Part shown: in pieces, positions 6,727 through 12,829 of the stretch
Layout: every line of letters starts with the position of its first letter
How positions within the stretch are numbered: position 1 is the first letter of the stretch
Notes under the pieces: generated by a model
Seen by the model: only the letters and a program-made list of their open reading frames with translations
Databases searched by the model: none
What the model was told of the DNA's origin: nothing
DNA from: a virus
Virus record (IMG/VR): IMGVR_UViG_3300030331_001665
Coordinates: 1-43,622 of that record
Length of the DNA: 43,622 nucleotides
Reading direction: 5' to 3' (one strand)
Translations under genes and position numbers: made by a program

Positions 6727-7829
6727 TTATTTAACGGATTATAAAATTTAACTTTGGTTTGATCAAATGTACTAAGTGCAGAATTAACCCACTTGACATC
6801 TTGAGTATTTTTATAACATAATATATGACATGTAGCAGTCTCAGTAGGATTAAGACGTAACAAACGCCCTATTCTTTGTGCAGACTTACGCTCATTGCCA
6901 TACGCATGCATAATAATACCTTGTTTCAGATTAGGTATAGTAATACCCTCACTTAATTGTAATACACAAGATAGCTTATCTATCCTGCCATCAGAAAATA
7001 ACTGTAAGTTATCTTCTGAGTCAGGATTTTTAGAGTGATAACTATGATCACACATTCTATCAGCTTGTTTTTGTGTGTTAGCAAATACAATACACTTATA
7101 TCCTATGTTCCTAATTAAACCTTTGGCATAATTTTCTTTTGTAGGATAATCCATCATAGCTTTCATACGCATGATAGATAGGTATTGTCTTTGCTTTGGT
7201 GTTTGAGCATCACCCAATGCACCTGTAAAGTACTGATAGTCAGCTAGTTCTGATGTATACCATGTTCTTCCATCTTTTGCAGACTTTTTAACATTCTTTA
7301 TTTTAGATAGTTCAAGTTCATGTACTATAATTTGATAGTCATTAAGTATATCATTATCAGCTGCATCATCTACACTAAATGTATATTTAACAGGACAATA
7401 CTTATTAACCATCTTTAATTTCTCTCCTGTCTTAGGTGGTGTACCAGTTAAACCTAGTATTCTACCCTTAAACTCAGAGAGAAATGTTTCATGTGTCTCT
7501 AATAAACTATGACACTCATCAAGATAAACTATATCATAATCATTTGGATTAAGTTTATTCAATGATAAATAGGTTGAAAACTTTATATGATGTATAAGTT
7601 TAAGATTACCCATCTTTTGTAGTTCATCTTCCCAAGAATCTTTTACAGACCACTTGGGAACTACAACTAATACCCTTATAAATGGATCATATAGTTTCAT
7701 AAGATGTTGGATAGCAATTCTTGTCTTACCAACACCCATAGATATACCGAGCGTTGCTCTATTATTATTAATTGCTATGTTTAAAGCATCTGATTGTACT
7801 TTATCTCTTGAAATTTCTTTCACTTCCAT
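6723..7829 (-). CDS. SF2 DNA helicase (DEAD/DEAH-like)
   Basis: The 368-residue protein shows the superfamily-2 motifs in order: Walker A GISMGVGKT at residues 28-36, VLVVVPKW (motif Ia region), Walker B DECH at 104-107, LGLTGTPP (motif III) near 130, and SAQRIGRLLRL (motif VI) near 320. It probably unwinds branched DNA or remodels recombination intermediates, like T4 UvsW or other phage resolvase-type helicases; no nuclease domain is seen. TAATG and ATGA junctions couple it to its neighbours, so it belongs to the leftward early operon. Confidence 0.85.
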   Translation of the reverse strand: MEVKEISRDKVQSDALNIAINNNRATLGISMGVGKTRIAIQHLMKLYDPFIRVLVVVPKWSVKDSWEDELQKMGNLKLIHHIKFSTYLSLNKLNPNDYDIVYLDECHSLLETHETFLSEFKGRILGLTGTPPKTGEKLKMVNKYCPVKYTFSVDDAADNDILNDYQIIVHELELSKIKNVKKSAKDGRTWYTSELADYQYFTGALGDAQTPKQRQYLSIMRMKAMMDYPTKENYAKGLIRNIGYKCIVFANTQKQADRMCDHSYHSKNPDSEDNLQLFSDGRIDKLSCVLQLSEGITIPNLKQGIIMHAYGNERKSAQRIGRLLRLNPTETATCHILCYKNTQDVKWVNSALSTFDQTKVKFYNPLNK

Positions 7830-8092
7830 TAGTTTAAACCTATATTATTATCTTTTAATATTCTATGTAACTCTTCATGTTGATCCATTTCTCTAAAATG
7901 TTCTTGAATTTGATCAAATTTTGAAGTTAATTCTTCTGGTAATGACTCCATTTGAAAGTCATTAACATCATTTATTATATGCAATAGTGTTTCTTGATCT
8001 ATAACATCAGGGTTATTTGATAGAAACATTGCAAGATCATATAAATCTTCTTTTTGTAAATTATCTGCTAGATATTTTAATAATTTTATCAT
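7829..8092 (-). CDS. Small acidic hypothetical protein
   Basis: The protein has 87 residues, strongly acidic and almost all helical, for example MIKLLKYLADNLQKEDLYDL and QIQEHFREMDQHEELHRIL. No family recognised. The start is coupled to the HNH gene by ATGA and the end to the helicase by TAATG, so it is translated together with both. A protein-protein role such as partner or inhibitor is possible but not shown. Confidence 0.6.
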   Translation of the reverse strand: MIKLLKYLADNLQKEDLYDLAMFLSNNPDVIDQETLLHIINDVNDFQMESLPEELTSKFDQIQEHFREMDQHEELHRILKDNNIGLN

Positions 8093-8352
8093 ATTCTTTT
8101 TATTGAAAATCCTAATTCTTCTGCGTCTACTGGATTAAGTTCAATCCAATTGTGACAAGTTCTGCACACTGATAGCCAAGTGTTTACATCATTGTGATAT
8201 ATACCTCTACCTTTCTTATGATGGACATCTGTAGACTTATTTGTACATTTAGGCAATGCAGCCTGACACAAAGGATACTCAGCCAAGAATTCTCTTCTTA
8301 GCTGACTATACTTTGCTTCAATCTTTTGCATTTTTTTAGATCTTTGTCTCAT
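8089..8352 (-). CDS. HNH-type zinc/nuclease protein
   Basis: This 87-residue protein carries the small HNH layout: Cys29 and Cys36 form the first half of a zinc site, DVHHKKGRG at about 43-51 supplies the catalytic His pair, and VCRTCHNWIELNP at about 62-74 gives the second Cys pair and the final His. Such minimal HNH proteins in phages are nicking or homing endonucleases, or NinG-like factors in recombination. No intron or intein context is seen. It starts and ends in ATGA overlaps within the early operon. Confidence 0.72.
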   Translation of the reverse strand: MRQRSKKMQKIEAKYSQLRREFLAEYPLCQAALPKCTNKSTDVHHKKGRGIYHNDVNTWLSVCRTCHNWIELNPVDAEELGFSIKRI

Positions 8353-8858
8353 TTTAAACTTAAATAGTTTTTAGGTAATAAACCTGTACCCATAAATTTG
8401 ATTACTAAATCTTCATAAGTTAAACCTAAATCCTTTAAGTACATTTTATTTTTATAGTCAGGTAAATATTCAAAAGGCATTTCATAAATATCCTTACCTA
8501 ATTCTGACTGTGCAAATATACGAAATAAAGGCTTAACTTGTTGCCATGTAACAAATTGTTTTAGTTCATTAACAACATGTTGACCACGCTTCCACACTTT
8601 GGTGATTCTTCTTTTCTTATCCCAATGCATCTTATCTATCTCTTCTTTAGTATACATTTTTAAACCATGCAATACTCTCTTAAATAAGAAGTGTTGTACT
8701 GGATTAAGTTTTGTATACACAAGAGTTTGCTTTGGTTCTTTAATAAATAATTGATATTCAGATAGCATACCTAAGTATGTGTATCTTGCTTCTTCTCTTT
8801 GTATTTTAAATTGTTCTAACTTTGGTTTTAATTTTATAATTTGTTCTTTACTTAGCAT
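8349..8858 (-). CDS. Conserved hypothetical phage protein
   Basis: The protein has 169 residues when started at the ATG at 8858, which is preceded by the AT-rich leader AGAATATATT. An upstream in-frame ATG at 8906 lies inside a terminator-like hairpin and is rejected. The protein is basic and helical (SKEQIIKLKPKLEQFKIQR, DKKRRITKVWKRGQHVVNEL) and ends GLTYEDLVIKFMGTGLLPKN. I recognise no domain. It is coupled by ATGA to the HNH gene; the alkaline character suggests nucleic-acid contact. Confidence 0.65.
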   Translation of the reverse strand: MLSKEQIIKLKPKLEQFKIQREEARYTYLGMLSEYQLFIKEPKQTLVYTKLNPVQHFLFKRVLHGLKMYTKEEIDKMHWDKKRRITKVWKRGQHVVNELKQFVTWQQVKPLFRIFAQSELGKDIYEMPFEYLPDYKNKMYLKDLGLTYEDLVIKFMGTGLLPKNYLSLK

Positions 8859-8890
8859 AATATATTCTATTAGTGAGTTATTAATAAATA

Positions 8891-8922
8891 GAAAAGGGCC
8901 CATCATGACTGGACCCTTCTCA
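8891..8922 (-). terminator. Hairpin terminator downstream of 8979-9548
   Basis: Read leftward, GAGAAGGGTCC pairs with GGGCCCTTTTC, an 11-bp stem with two wobble pairs and a loop of about 10 nt, followed by TATTTATT. It would end or attenuate the transcript of the acidic-tailed gene before the operon starting at 8858. Confidence 0.6.
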
Positions 8923-8978
8923 CTTGAAAAAAATTTTAACTAGTATTACTACCAGAGATCAGTTAAGGTTGATCATTC

Positions 8979-9548
8979 CTATAATTCAAAAGTTTCTTCT
9001 TCCATTTCTACTTCTTGTTCTTTAACTTCCTCTACCTCCTCTACTTTTTCTGCTTTCTTTTTATCTTTCTTAGCCATTAGCTTATTAAGATCTTCTTGAG
9101 TTACAGTTTTCTTAGAGTCAGTACCATTAGCTTCTCTAATAGCATCAGCATTAGTATGTGCTACTAATACATCTTGCTCTTTACCTGAAGCATCATAGAA
9201 AGTTCTTCTATAGATTGGTTCACCATGTGCACAGCAAATTATACCTGTATCACCTGCTTTTTTAAGATCTCTATCAGGATTACTGCTGTTAAATGGTTCA
9301 GTTTGTTCTCTAATAACTATGTTACCAGAAAGTTCTTGACCTGGTTCAAAGCCCATAGCTTTAAGGTCTTCTAATTTACCGTGTACTAATGTAGATCTAC
9401 TTTTATTATCTACCCAACCTTGTGTATTAAAGAATACTTTTTGTTGAACTAGTCTAATGTGAGCATATTCTGCATTAGTTTTTGATACTCTGATTGCGTT
9501 ACCTTGTTCATCTGGAACAATAGTAACAGATTGCGAATTTGAATTCAT
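8979..9548 (-). CDS. Acidic-tailed protein, second SSB-like candidate
   Basis: The 189-residue protein has a beta-rich first two thirds (HIRLVQQKVFFNTQGWVDNK, FEPGQELSGNIVIREQTEPF, GIICCAHGEPIYRRTFYD). A Lys/Glu linker follows, then a long acidic tail ending VEMEEETFEL. The fold of the body is not recognised, but a compact beta domain plus an acidic tail with an aromatic near the tip is the plan of ssDNA-binding proteins such as T7 gp2.5 and T4 gp32. Its last three residues, FEL, match those of the SSB-like protein at 953-1648. It is flanked by a terminator and may be a single-gene unit expressed at a high level. Confidence 0.6.
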   Translation of the reverse strand: MNSNSQSVTIVPDEQGNAIRVSKTNAEYAHIRLVQQKVFFNTQGWVDNKSRSTLVHGKLEDLKAMGFEPGQELSGNIVIREQTEPFNSSNPDRDLKKAGDTGIICCAHGEPIYRRTFYDASGKEQDVLVAHTNADAIREANGTDSKKTVTQEDLNKLMAKKDKKKAEKVEEVEEVKEQEVEMEEETFEL

Positions 9549-9586
9549 TGTCTTTGTTTTAATTAAATATTTGTGTTAACTATGAC

Positions 9587-9853
9587 TTATATGTCATCTC
9601 TGTGAAAGTAGGAATCATCCATCTTCTCTATATCCTTGATCTCATCAAGGTTTGGTTCACGTTCATGTGAGTCCAATATTTTTTTATCTATTTTCTGCTT
9701 ACTTTTTAAAGCAGATTTATAAAAAGGATTAGTTATATCTGAAGTATAATCATTACCAAGACCATTTAGATCTCTGATCTCATCATCAGTTAATGCTAAG
9801 TACTCTTCAATACTAAGTTCAATGATGCGTCCATTTGGTAATTGATAAATCAT
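9587..9853 (-). CDS. Small hypothetical protein, probably leaderless mRNA
   Basis: The protein has 88 residues from the ATG at 9853 (an upstream TTG is inside the promoter box). It begins MIYQLPNGRIIELSIEEYLA and continues LTDDEIRDLNGLG; this beta-hairpin plus helix opening is one I associate with small marine phage proteins of unknown role. The second half is charged and acidic (EREPNLDEIKDIEKMDDSYF). The gene stands alone with its own promoter, which touches the start codon. Confidence 0.6.
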   Translation of the reverse strand: MIYQLPNGRIIELSIEEYLALTDDEIRDLNGLGNDYTSDITNPFYKSALKSKQKIDKKILDSHEREPNLDEIKDIEKMDDSYFHRDDI

Positions 9854-9856
9854 ATG

Positions 9857-9864
9857 CAAATATA
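9857..9864 (-). promoter_or_regulatory. Bacteroidetes -7 box touching a start codon
   Basis: Read leftward, TATATTTG is an exact TAnnTTTG match and is followed by CAT and then the ATG at 9853. With a start site 4-7 nt after the box, the mRNA would begin at or within the start codon. Confidence 0.5.
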
Positions 9865-9932
9865 TGTGATTCAGTTGTTATACCCTAATGATTTTGAATC
9901 AGCACTAATAATAATTTACAGTAGTATAGCTA

Positions 9933-10172
9933 TCATACTAATAGAAATTTTCTACCAATCCTCTTTATATATCCTTTTTGCTTTAATTTGTTAAGATTTC
10001 TATGTATTGTACTTGGATTTACATCACATAAATCAGCTAATGTATTAATAGAAGGATAACAAGTTCTATTTTTATTTGCGTAAGTACATAATAAAGCATA
10101 CAAACCTTTAGCTTGCATAGATAGCTCTGGATCAGTTAATATATCTTTATTTACTATTCCAAAGCTTTCCAT
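9933..10172 (-). CDS. Winged-helix HTH protein (HTH_36-like)
   Basis: The 79-residue protein is almost entirely a winged helix: GIVNKDILTDPELSMQAKGL, then YALLCTYANKNRTCYPSINT, then TLADLCDVNPSTIHRNLNKL and KQKGYIKR for the wing. This is the arrangement of HTH_36-type domains found at the N-terminus of phage replication initiators and in small regulators. With nothing beyond the DNA-binding domain, it is likely a regulator of the early region or an origin-binding accessory. It overlaps the upstream gene by 19 nt. Palindromes in the adjacent non-coding region are candidate operators. Confidence 0.72.
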   Translation of the reverse strand: MESFGIVNKDILTDPELSMQAKGLYALLCTYANKNRTCYPSINTLADLCDVNPSTIHRNLNKLKQKGYIKRIGRKFLLV

Positions 10173-10585
10173 AATCCCATAATATTAGATCTTTTAACTC
10201 TTATTTCTTTAGATGGTGTTGTTCTACCATCTCTTGATGTATGAAAGTTAACTATTATTTTATATTCAGTTGCATAAGGATTACAACCACTTTGATAATC
10301 ACAATCATCTATAATTCTACCCTTTATATAACCATTTTCATCCATTTTTAAAGTATCTTTCATCATATCATCTTCATAACATTCTTTTAGATCATATTTA
10401 TTATCTTTAGGATCAAACCAAACTATATCATTTTTTTTAAGTAATATATGCTCCCTTTCATTGACTATTTCATCCATCACTGTGCCTTTTTGTTCATCAC
10501 TTAAATACGATATCATCATCTTTAGTATAAACTCATCATCCATTGAGTCTTTTATTATCTTATATGTTATTCTTTCTAAATTCAT
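10154..10585 (-). CDS. Hypothetical acidic protein, first gene left of the switch region
   Basis: The protein has 143 residues when started at the ATG at 10585 (MNLERITYKIIKDSMDDEF). An ATG 19 codons further upstream would put a 10-bp hairpin and a hydrophobic low-complexity stretch inside the coding region, so the shorter form is preferred. The sequence is acidic with VNEREHILLKKNDIVWFDP and a beta-rich C-terminus (TEYKIIVNFHTSRDG, KEIRVKRSNIMGLWK). No family recognised. It is translationally overlapped with the winged-helix gene downstream. Confidence 0.6.
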   Translation of the reverse strand: MNLERITYKIIKDSMDDEFILKMMISYLSDEQKGTVMDEIVNEREHILLKKNDIVWFDPKDNKYDLKECYEDDMMKDTLKMDENGYIKGRIIDDCDYQSGCNPYATEYKIIVNFHTSRDGRTTPSKEIRVKRSNIMGLWKALE

Positions 10586-10604
10586 ATCATTATTATTATG
10601 GACC

Positions 10605-10636
10605 AAGAGGATGACGTAGCTATAGATCATCCCCTT
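10605..10636 (-). promoter_or_regulatory. 5'-leader hairpin of the 10154-10585 gene
   Basis: AAGAGGATGA at 10605-10614 pairs with TCATCCCCTT at 10627-10636 (one mismatch, 12-nt loop). It lies 20 nt upstream of the ATG at 10585 on the leftward strand and is not followed by a T-run, so it is more likely a leader structure than a terminator. Confidence 0.4.
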
Positions 10637-10719
10637 AATCACTACTCACTTAATAGAATAGATATTACCTATTCAAATAATAAACATTATACCCCTATAA
10701 TGCTATGGTACTGTTTGTA

Positions 10720-10733
10720 TTGCATACATGCAA
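10720..10733. repeat. Palindrome TTGCAT-AC-ATGCAA, operator candidate
   Basis: This is a perfect 6-bp inverted repeat with a 2-nt spacer. It lies about 135 nt upstream of the 10585 start on the leftward strand. The symmetry fits a dimeric HTH repressor such as the small winged-helix protein encoded next door. Confidence 0.4.
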
Positions 10734-10975
10734 CAAAAAACAATTATACTTGCCTAACCCAAATAGGTTAGGACTTTGGTAGGTTGTTTGATTTTATACA
10801 GTTTACTCTGTTTTTATATAATTAGTCTATGACATTACATAGTAAAAAGGCAATCTTAACGTTTCTGAGCATACAGTAGTTATCTGCAGTCTGGCTGTAC
10901 TCTAAGTCACCTGGTAGTTTTCAGTGTTGCTACTTACCTAATTATTTTAAATGTTGCGGTTACTATGTCTCTTAT

Positions 10976-11105
10976 CCTATAGATAGAGAACATACATAGA
11001 CTATAGGCACAACAGATCTCAGTTCTATTTCCATGCAATATGTGTAAGCATTCAGATCCGTCAAATTTCATTCTTTTTAATCTGTCAAAGTCAAGGTGCC
11101 TATAG
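10976..11105. repeat. Three-part CCTATAG inverted repeat with competing pairings
   Basis: CTATAGGCAC at 11001-11010 can pair with CCTATAG at 10976-10982 (7 bp, 18-nt loop) or with GTGCCTATAG at 11096-11105 (10 bp, 85-nt loop). The two pairings exclude each other. A direct repeat GTCAAA occurs twice in the large loop. Confidence 0.45.
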
Positions 11106-11127
11106 CTATATTATATATTATGGTGTT

Positions 11128-11251
11128 AACCATGTTGGTTTGTGGTTGAAAGTGGTAATATGTGGGAAATAAGACCTCACACACACAACTTAATGCACAC
11201 ATTTTATTTTTATTAACCAAGTTTTCTGGTTTCTGTAACCAAATTGTGGTT
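11128..11251. repeat. Three AACCA...TGGTT inverted repeats
   Basis: AACCA and TGGTT arms occur at 11128-11140 (3-nt spacer), 11215-11231 (7-nt spacer) and 11237-11251 (5-nt spacer). Three copies in 124 bases suggest a binding-site cluster. Confidence 0.45.
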
Positions 11252-11261
11252 GATTACTTAA

Positions 11262-11304
11262 AAAAAAGCAGAACACACTCTTTATCCTTTCGGAGAGTGT
11301 GTTC
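11262..11304 (-). terminator. Strong intrinsic terminator of 11324-11635
   Basis: GAACACACTCT at 11271-11281 pairs perfectly with AGAGTGTGTTC at 11294-11304 (11 bp). Read leftward the stem is followed by TGCTTTTTTT. The 12-nt loop can itself form CCGAAAGG. It lies 20 nt after the stop of the leftward gene. Confidence 0.85.
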
Positions 11305-11323
11305 CTATAAGTTCAGTTTGTAT

Positions 11324-11635
11324 TTATCCTACAAACTCTGCCCAGTTAAGTCCAGTTGGTTCCTTGGTATCTCTGTCTAACACAGGAGAACCAGAATCAA
11401 CTACACCTTGCAATTCCTGATCTTTCTGGAAATCATACTCTCTTGGATCAACAGTATTTCCATCTTCATCAGTAATTATTAGCAAGCAGAACTGAGCTTG
11501 ATTACGGACAAATGCTTCTTTACCGTTAATCATTTTCTTAGTTCTTGATGCAGTTGTTTTCACAATACAGGAATTAAGTGGGTTTCCATTAGAATCTTCT
11601 GAATACTTATGGAAAAATAAATTAGATTTAATCAT
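11324..11635 (-). CDS. Small beta-rich hypothetical protein
   Basis: The 103-residue protein is predicted mostly beta strand: MIKSNLFFHKYSEDSNGNPL, then AQFCLLIITDEDGN and FQKDQELQGVVDSGSPV, ending TGLNWAEFVG. The FQKDQELQG segment recalls FEPGQELSG in the acidic-tailed protein at 8979-9548, which may mean a shared small OB-like fold; this is only a hand comparison. It forms a single-gene unit between repeats and a strong terminator, which suggests high or separately timed expression. Confidence 0.65.
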   Translation of the reverse strand: MIKSNLFFHKYSEDSNGNPLNSCIVKTTASRTKKMINGKEAFVRNQAQFCLLIITDEDGNTVDPREYDFQKDQELQGVVDSGSPVLDRDTKEPTGLNWAEFVG

Positions 11636-11665
11636 ATCTTTGTTTTTAAATTTAAATTAGTTAAT

Positions 11666-11695
11666 ATCTCACTCTAATAAGGGAGAAGAAAAATT
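11666..11695. repeat. Switch-region repeat, copy A
   Basis: It contains the 15-base core ATAAGGGAGAAGAAA (11678-11692), identical to copy B at 11951-11965. The left flank is diverged. It lies about 30 nt upstream of the 11635 start on the leftward strand. Confidence 0.6.
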
Positions 11696-11702
11696 GAATA
11701 AG

Positions 11703-11739
11703 TAAGGAGTTTGGAAATATTGCACTCCTTAAGCAATAT
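11703..11739. repeat. Interlocked hairpins
   Basis: TAAGGAGT (11703-11710) pairs with ACTCCTTA (11724-11731), 8 bp. ATATTGC (11717-11723), inside that loop, pairs with GCAATAT (11733-11739), 7 bp. The stems cross, so they form alternatives or a strained pseudoknot. Confidence 0.5.
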
Positions 11740-11938
11740 AATGTAATAGTACCAAGCTTGTTTTTCGGTTATTTTATTTGGCCTTCTTTAGGTTATAGCA
11801 GGTTCACCAGATTTCTGTTATGTTTTACTACTCCTAATGCTCAAAGTGCGTGCACACACATCTATTACATTTTATTGTAGCAAGAATAATCTTAAACACA
11901 TAGGTTCTTTTACTGATATGTCCTATATGCAATTACTC

Positions 11939-11968
11939 CTGCACTTTCTCATAAGGGAGAAGAAATAT
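11939..11968. repeat. Switch-region repeat, copy B
   Basis: The 30 bases from CTGCACTTTCT to AAGAAATAT match copy C at 12543-12572 at 25 of 30 positions, and share the 15-base core with copy A. Immediately after it, GCAATA (11979-11984) can pair with TATTGC on either side (11966-11971 or 11990-11995). Confidence 0.62.
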
Positions 11969-12004
11969 TGCATCTAAGGCAATAAGAAATATTGCAAGAG
12001 AGAA

Positions 12005-12304
12005 CTATATTAGCTCTCTCTCTTTTTCATACTTCTTTAGTTGCATTATTAGATCAGGATATTCCCAATGTATACCTCCAGGTACAGATTTAAAATGTCC
12101 AGCTTCATTTCCATCTTCATCTAATAATTTTATAATGTAAGCATTATCTTTGTGATAACCTTTAGTCTTAAGACCTATTCCTTCCCAAGTCATTAATATA
12201 GATTTCATATCTACTCCATGTTCAAAGAATGATTCAGATTTAAATAGATCTTTATACTTTTCATTATACTTATTTAAGTATTCATTATATTTTTTAGTTG
12301 TCAT
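12005..12304 (-). CDS. Small hypothetical protein
   Basis: The 99-residue protein has a charged helical N-terminus (MTTKKYNEYLNKYNEKYKDL), then a beta-rich middle (AYIIKLLDEDGNEAGHFKSV, PGGIHWEYPDL) and a short helix at the end. I do not recognise it. It is the rightmost leftward gene. A weak -7-like TATAATTG lies about 30 nt upstream on its strand, and its stop codon falls within an AGAGAG/CTCTCT hairpin that could help end the transcript. Confidence 0.62.
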   Translation of the reverse strand: MTTKKYNEYLNKYNEKYKDLFKSESFFEHGVDMKSILMTWEGIGLKTKGYHKDNAYIIKLLDEDGNEAGHFKSVPGGIHWEYPDLIMQLKKYEKERELI

Positions 12305-12345
12305 ATCAATTAAATATTAAGTTAACAATGCAATTATATTTCATA

Positions 12346-12389
12346 ACAGGTGTTACTTAGTATTATACTAAGCAAGGTCTCACACCTGT
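12346..12389. repeat. Nested inverted repeat
   Basis: Outer arms ACAGGTGT (12346-12353) and ACACCTGT (12382-12389) enclose an almost perfect 17-bp palindrome CTTAGTATTATACTAAG (12356-12372). It lies about 45 nt upstream of the 12304 start on the leftward strand. It is an operator or cruciform candidate. Confidence 0.5.
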
Positions 12390-12542
12390 AGATTAACACT
12401 CTTTTACGTTACCTCAAGACTGACATCAAAGTGACTTCTTGCAAGGTGATGTGATAGCTAACAACCTACCAGAGTGGATTGTGTTGCAGTTTACTATATA
12501 TATAACACAATTCTAAGCTATATATAACAGGGGGTACCTGCA

Positions 12543-12572
12543 CTGCACATTCTAGTAGGGGAGCAGAAATAT
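12543..12572. repeat. Switch-region repeat, copy C
   Basis: CTGCACATTCT followed by AGTAGGGGAGCAGAAATAT matches copy B at 25 of 30 positions. It sits about 50 nt upstream of the TATATTA promoter motif at 12621-12640. Confidence 0.6.
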
Positions 12573-12620
12573 AGAACGTCTCTAGAACTTAATGCATACA
12601 AAATTTCAATTTAGGGAGGA

Positions 12621-12640
12621 AATTTGTTATATTATATATG
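12621..12640 (+). promoter_or_regulatory. TATATTA-type promoter motif before the candidate RNA
   Basis: AATTTGTTATATTATATATG shares the T-rich plus TATATTA arrangement with motifs upstream of five late genes. It directly precedes the structured segment 12638-12749. Confidence 0.42.
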
Positions 12641-12749
12641 TAGGGGGACTTAGGTATACAGCCCCATCCTTTACAAAAAGGTATGTGCAGTAGCTTACCA
12701 TCCCTACATAAACACACCCAAGTATATTAATTATTGCTTATTGGGTTTT
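12638..12749 (+). ncRNA. Candidate structured small RNA
   Basis: ATGTAGGG (12638-12645) pairs with CCCTACAT (12702-12709), closing a 72-nt element that contains inner GGTA/TACC pairs. A 6-bp stem ACCCAA (12716-12721) / TTGGGT (12741-12746) followed by TTT could end the transcript. A promoter motif lies immediately upstream and there is no reading frame. The RNA could be a phage sRNA or the structured leader of the first late gene; no known RNA family recognised. Confidence 0.4.
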
Positions 12750-12792
12750 GATAAATGTCGTATGTATATATAAGGATCGTGTTTATTATGTT

Positions 12793-12829
12793 TAGGTTTG
12801 GGACAGGTGTTTAGAAATAGATACGTCCC
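12793..12829 (+). promoter_or_regulatory. First rightward promoter with a GAAA-capped 5' hairpin
   Basis: TAGGTTTG (12793-12800) matches TAnnTTTG exactly. From its last base, GGGAC (12800-12804) pairs with GTCCC (12825-12829), then after an AG bulge GTGTTTA pairs with TAGATAC, closed by the tetraloop GAAA (12814-12817). The hairpin would sit at the very 5' end of the mRNA, 30 nt before the ATG at 12860, and could protect it from decay. A second reading, a terminator of an upstream RNA, is weaker because only TTTATG follows. Confidence 0.55.

Larger units (their letters stand above)
10643..11261. other. Non-coding switch region, left part
   Basis: About 620 bases hold no convincing gene on either strand. 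The stretch has a dense set of inverted repeats: a 7-bp hairpin CCTAACC/GGTTAGG at 10753-10772, a palindrome at 10720-10733, competing pairs built on CCTATAG, and three AACCA...TGGTT elements near 11128-11251. AT-rich runs, absence of coding and position beside regulator and replication genes make it a candidate origin or regulatory RNA region. Confidence 0.6.
11636..12004. other. Non-coding switch region, middle part
   Basis: No gene is seen in these 369 bases. They hold two copies of the AAGGGAGAAGAAA repeat, each followed by ATATTGC/GCAATA pairing elements, and a 9-bp inverted repeat ATGTAATAG (11741-11749) / CTATTACAT (11862-11870). The sequence is AT-rich and could hold the leader of the 11324-11635 gene or an origin element. 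Confidence 0.55.

Noticed and set aside
8858-8906. Longer start (ATG at 8906) for the 8349-8858 gene
   Set aside because: That ATG lies within a terminator-like hairpin, and the next ATG has the usual AT-rich leader.
11703-11739. True H-type pseudoknot
   Set aside because: Only 1 nt is available to cross the 8-bp stem, which is too short; alternative hairpins are more likely.
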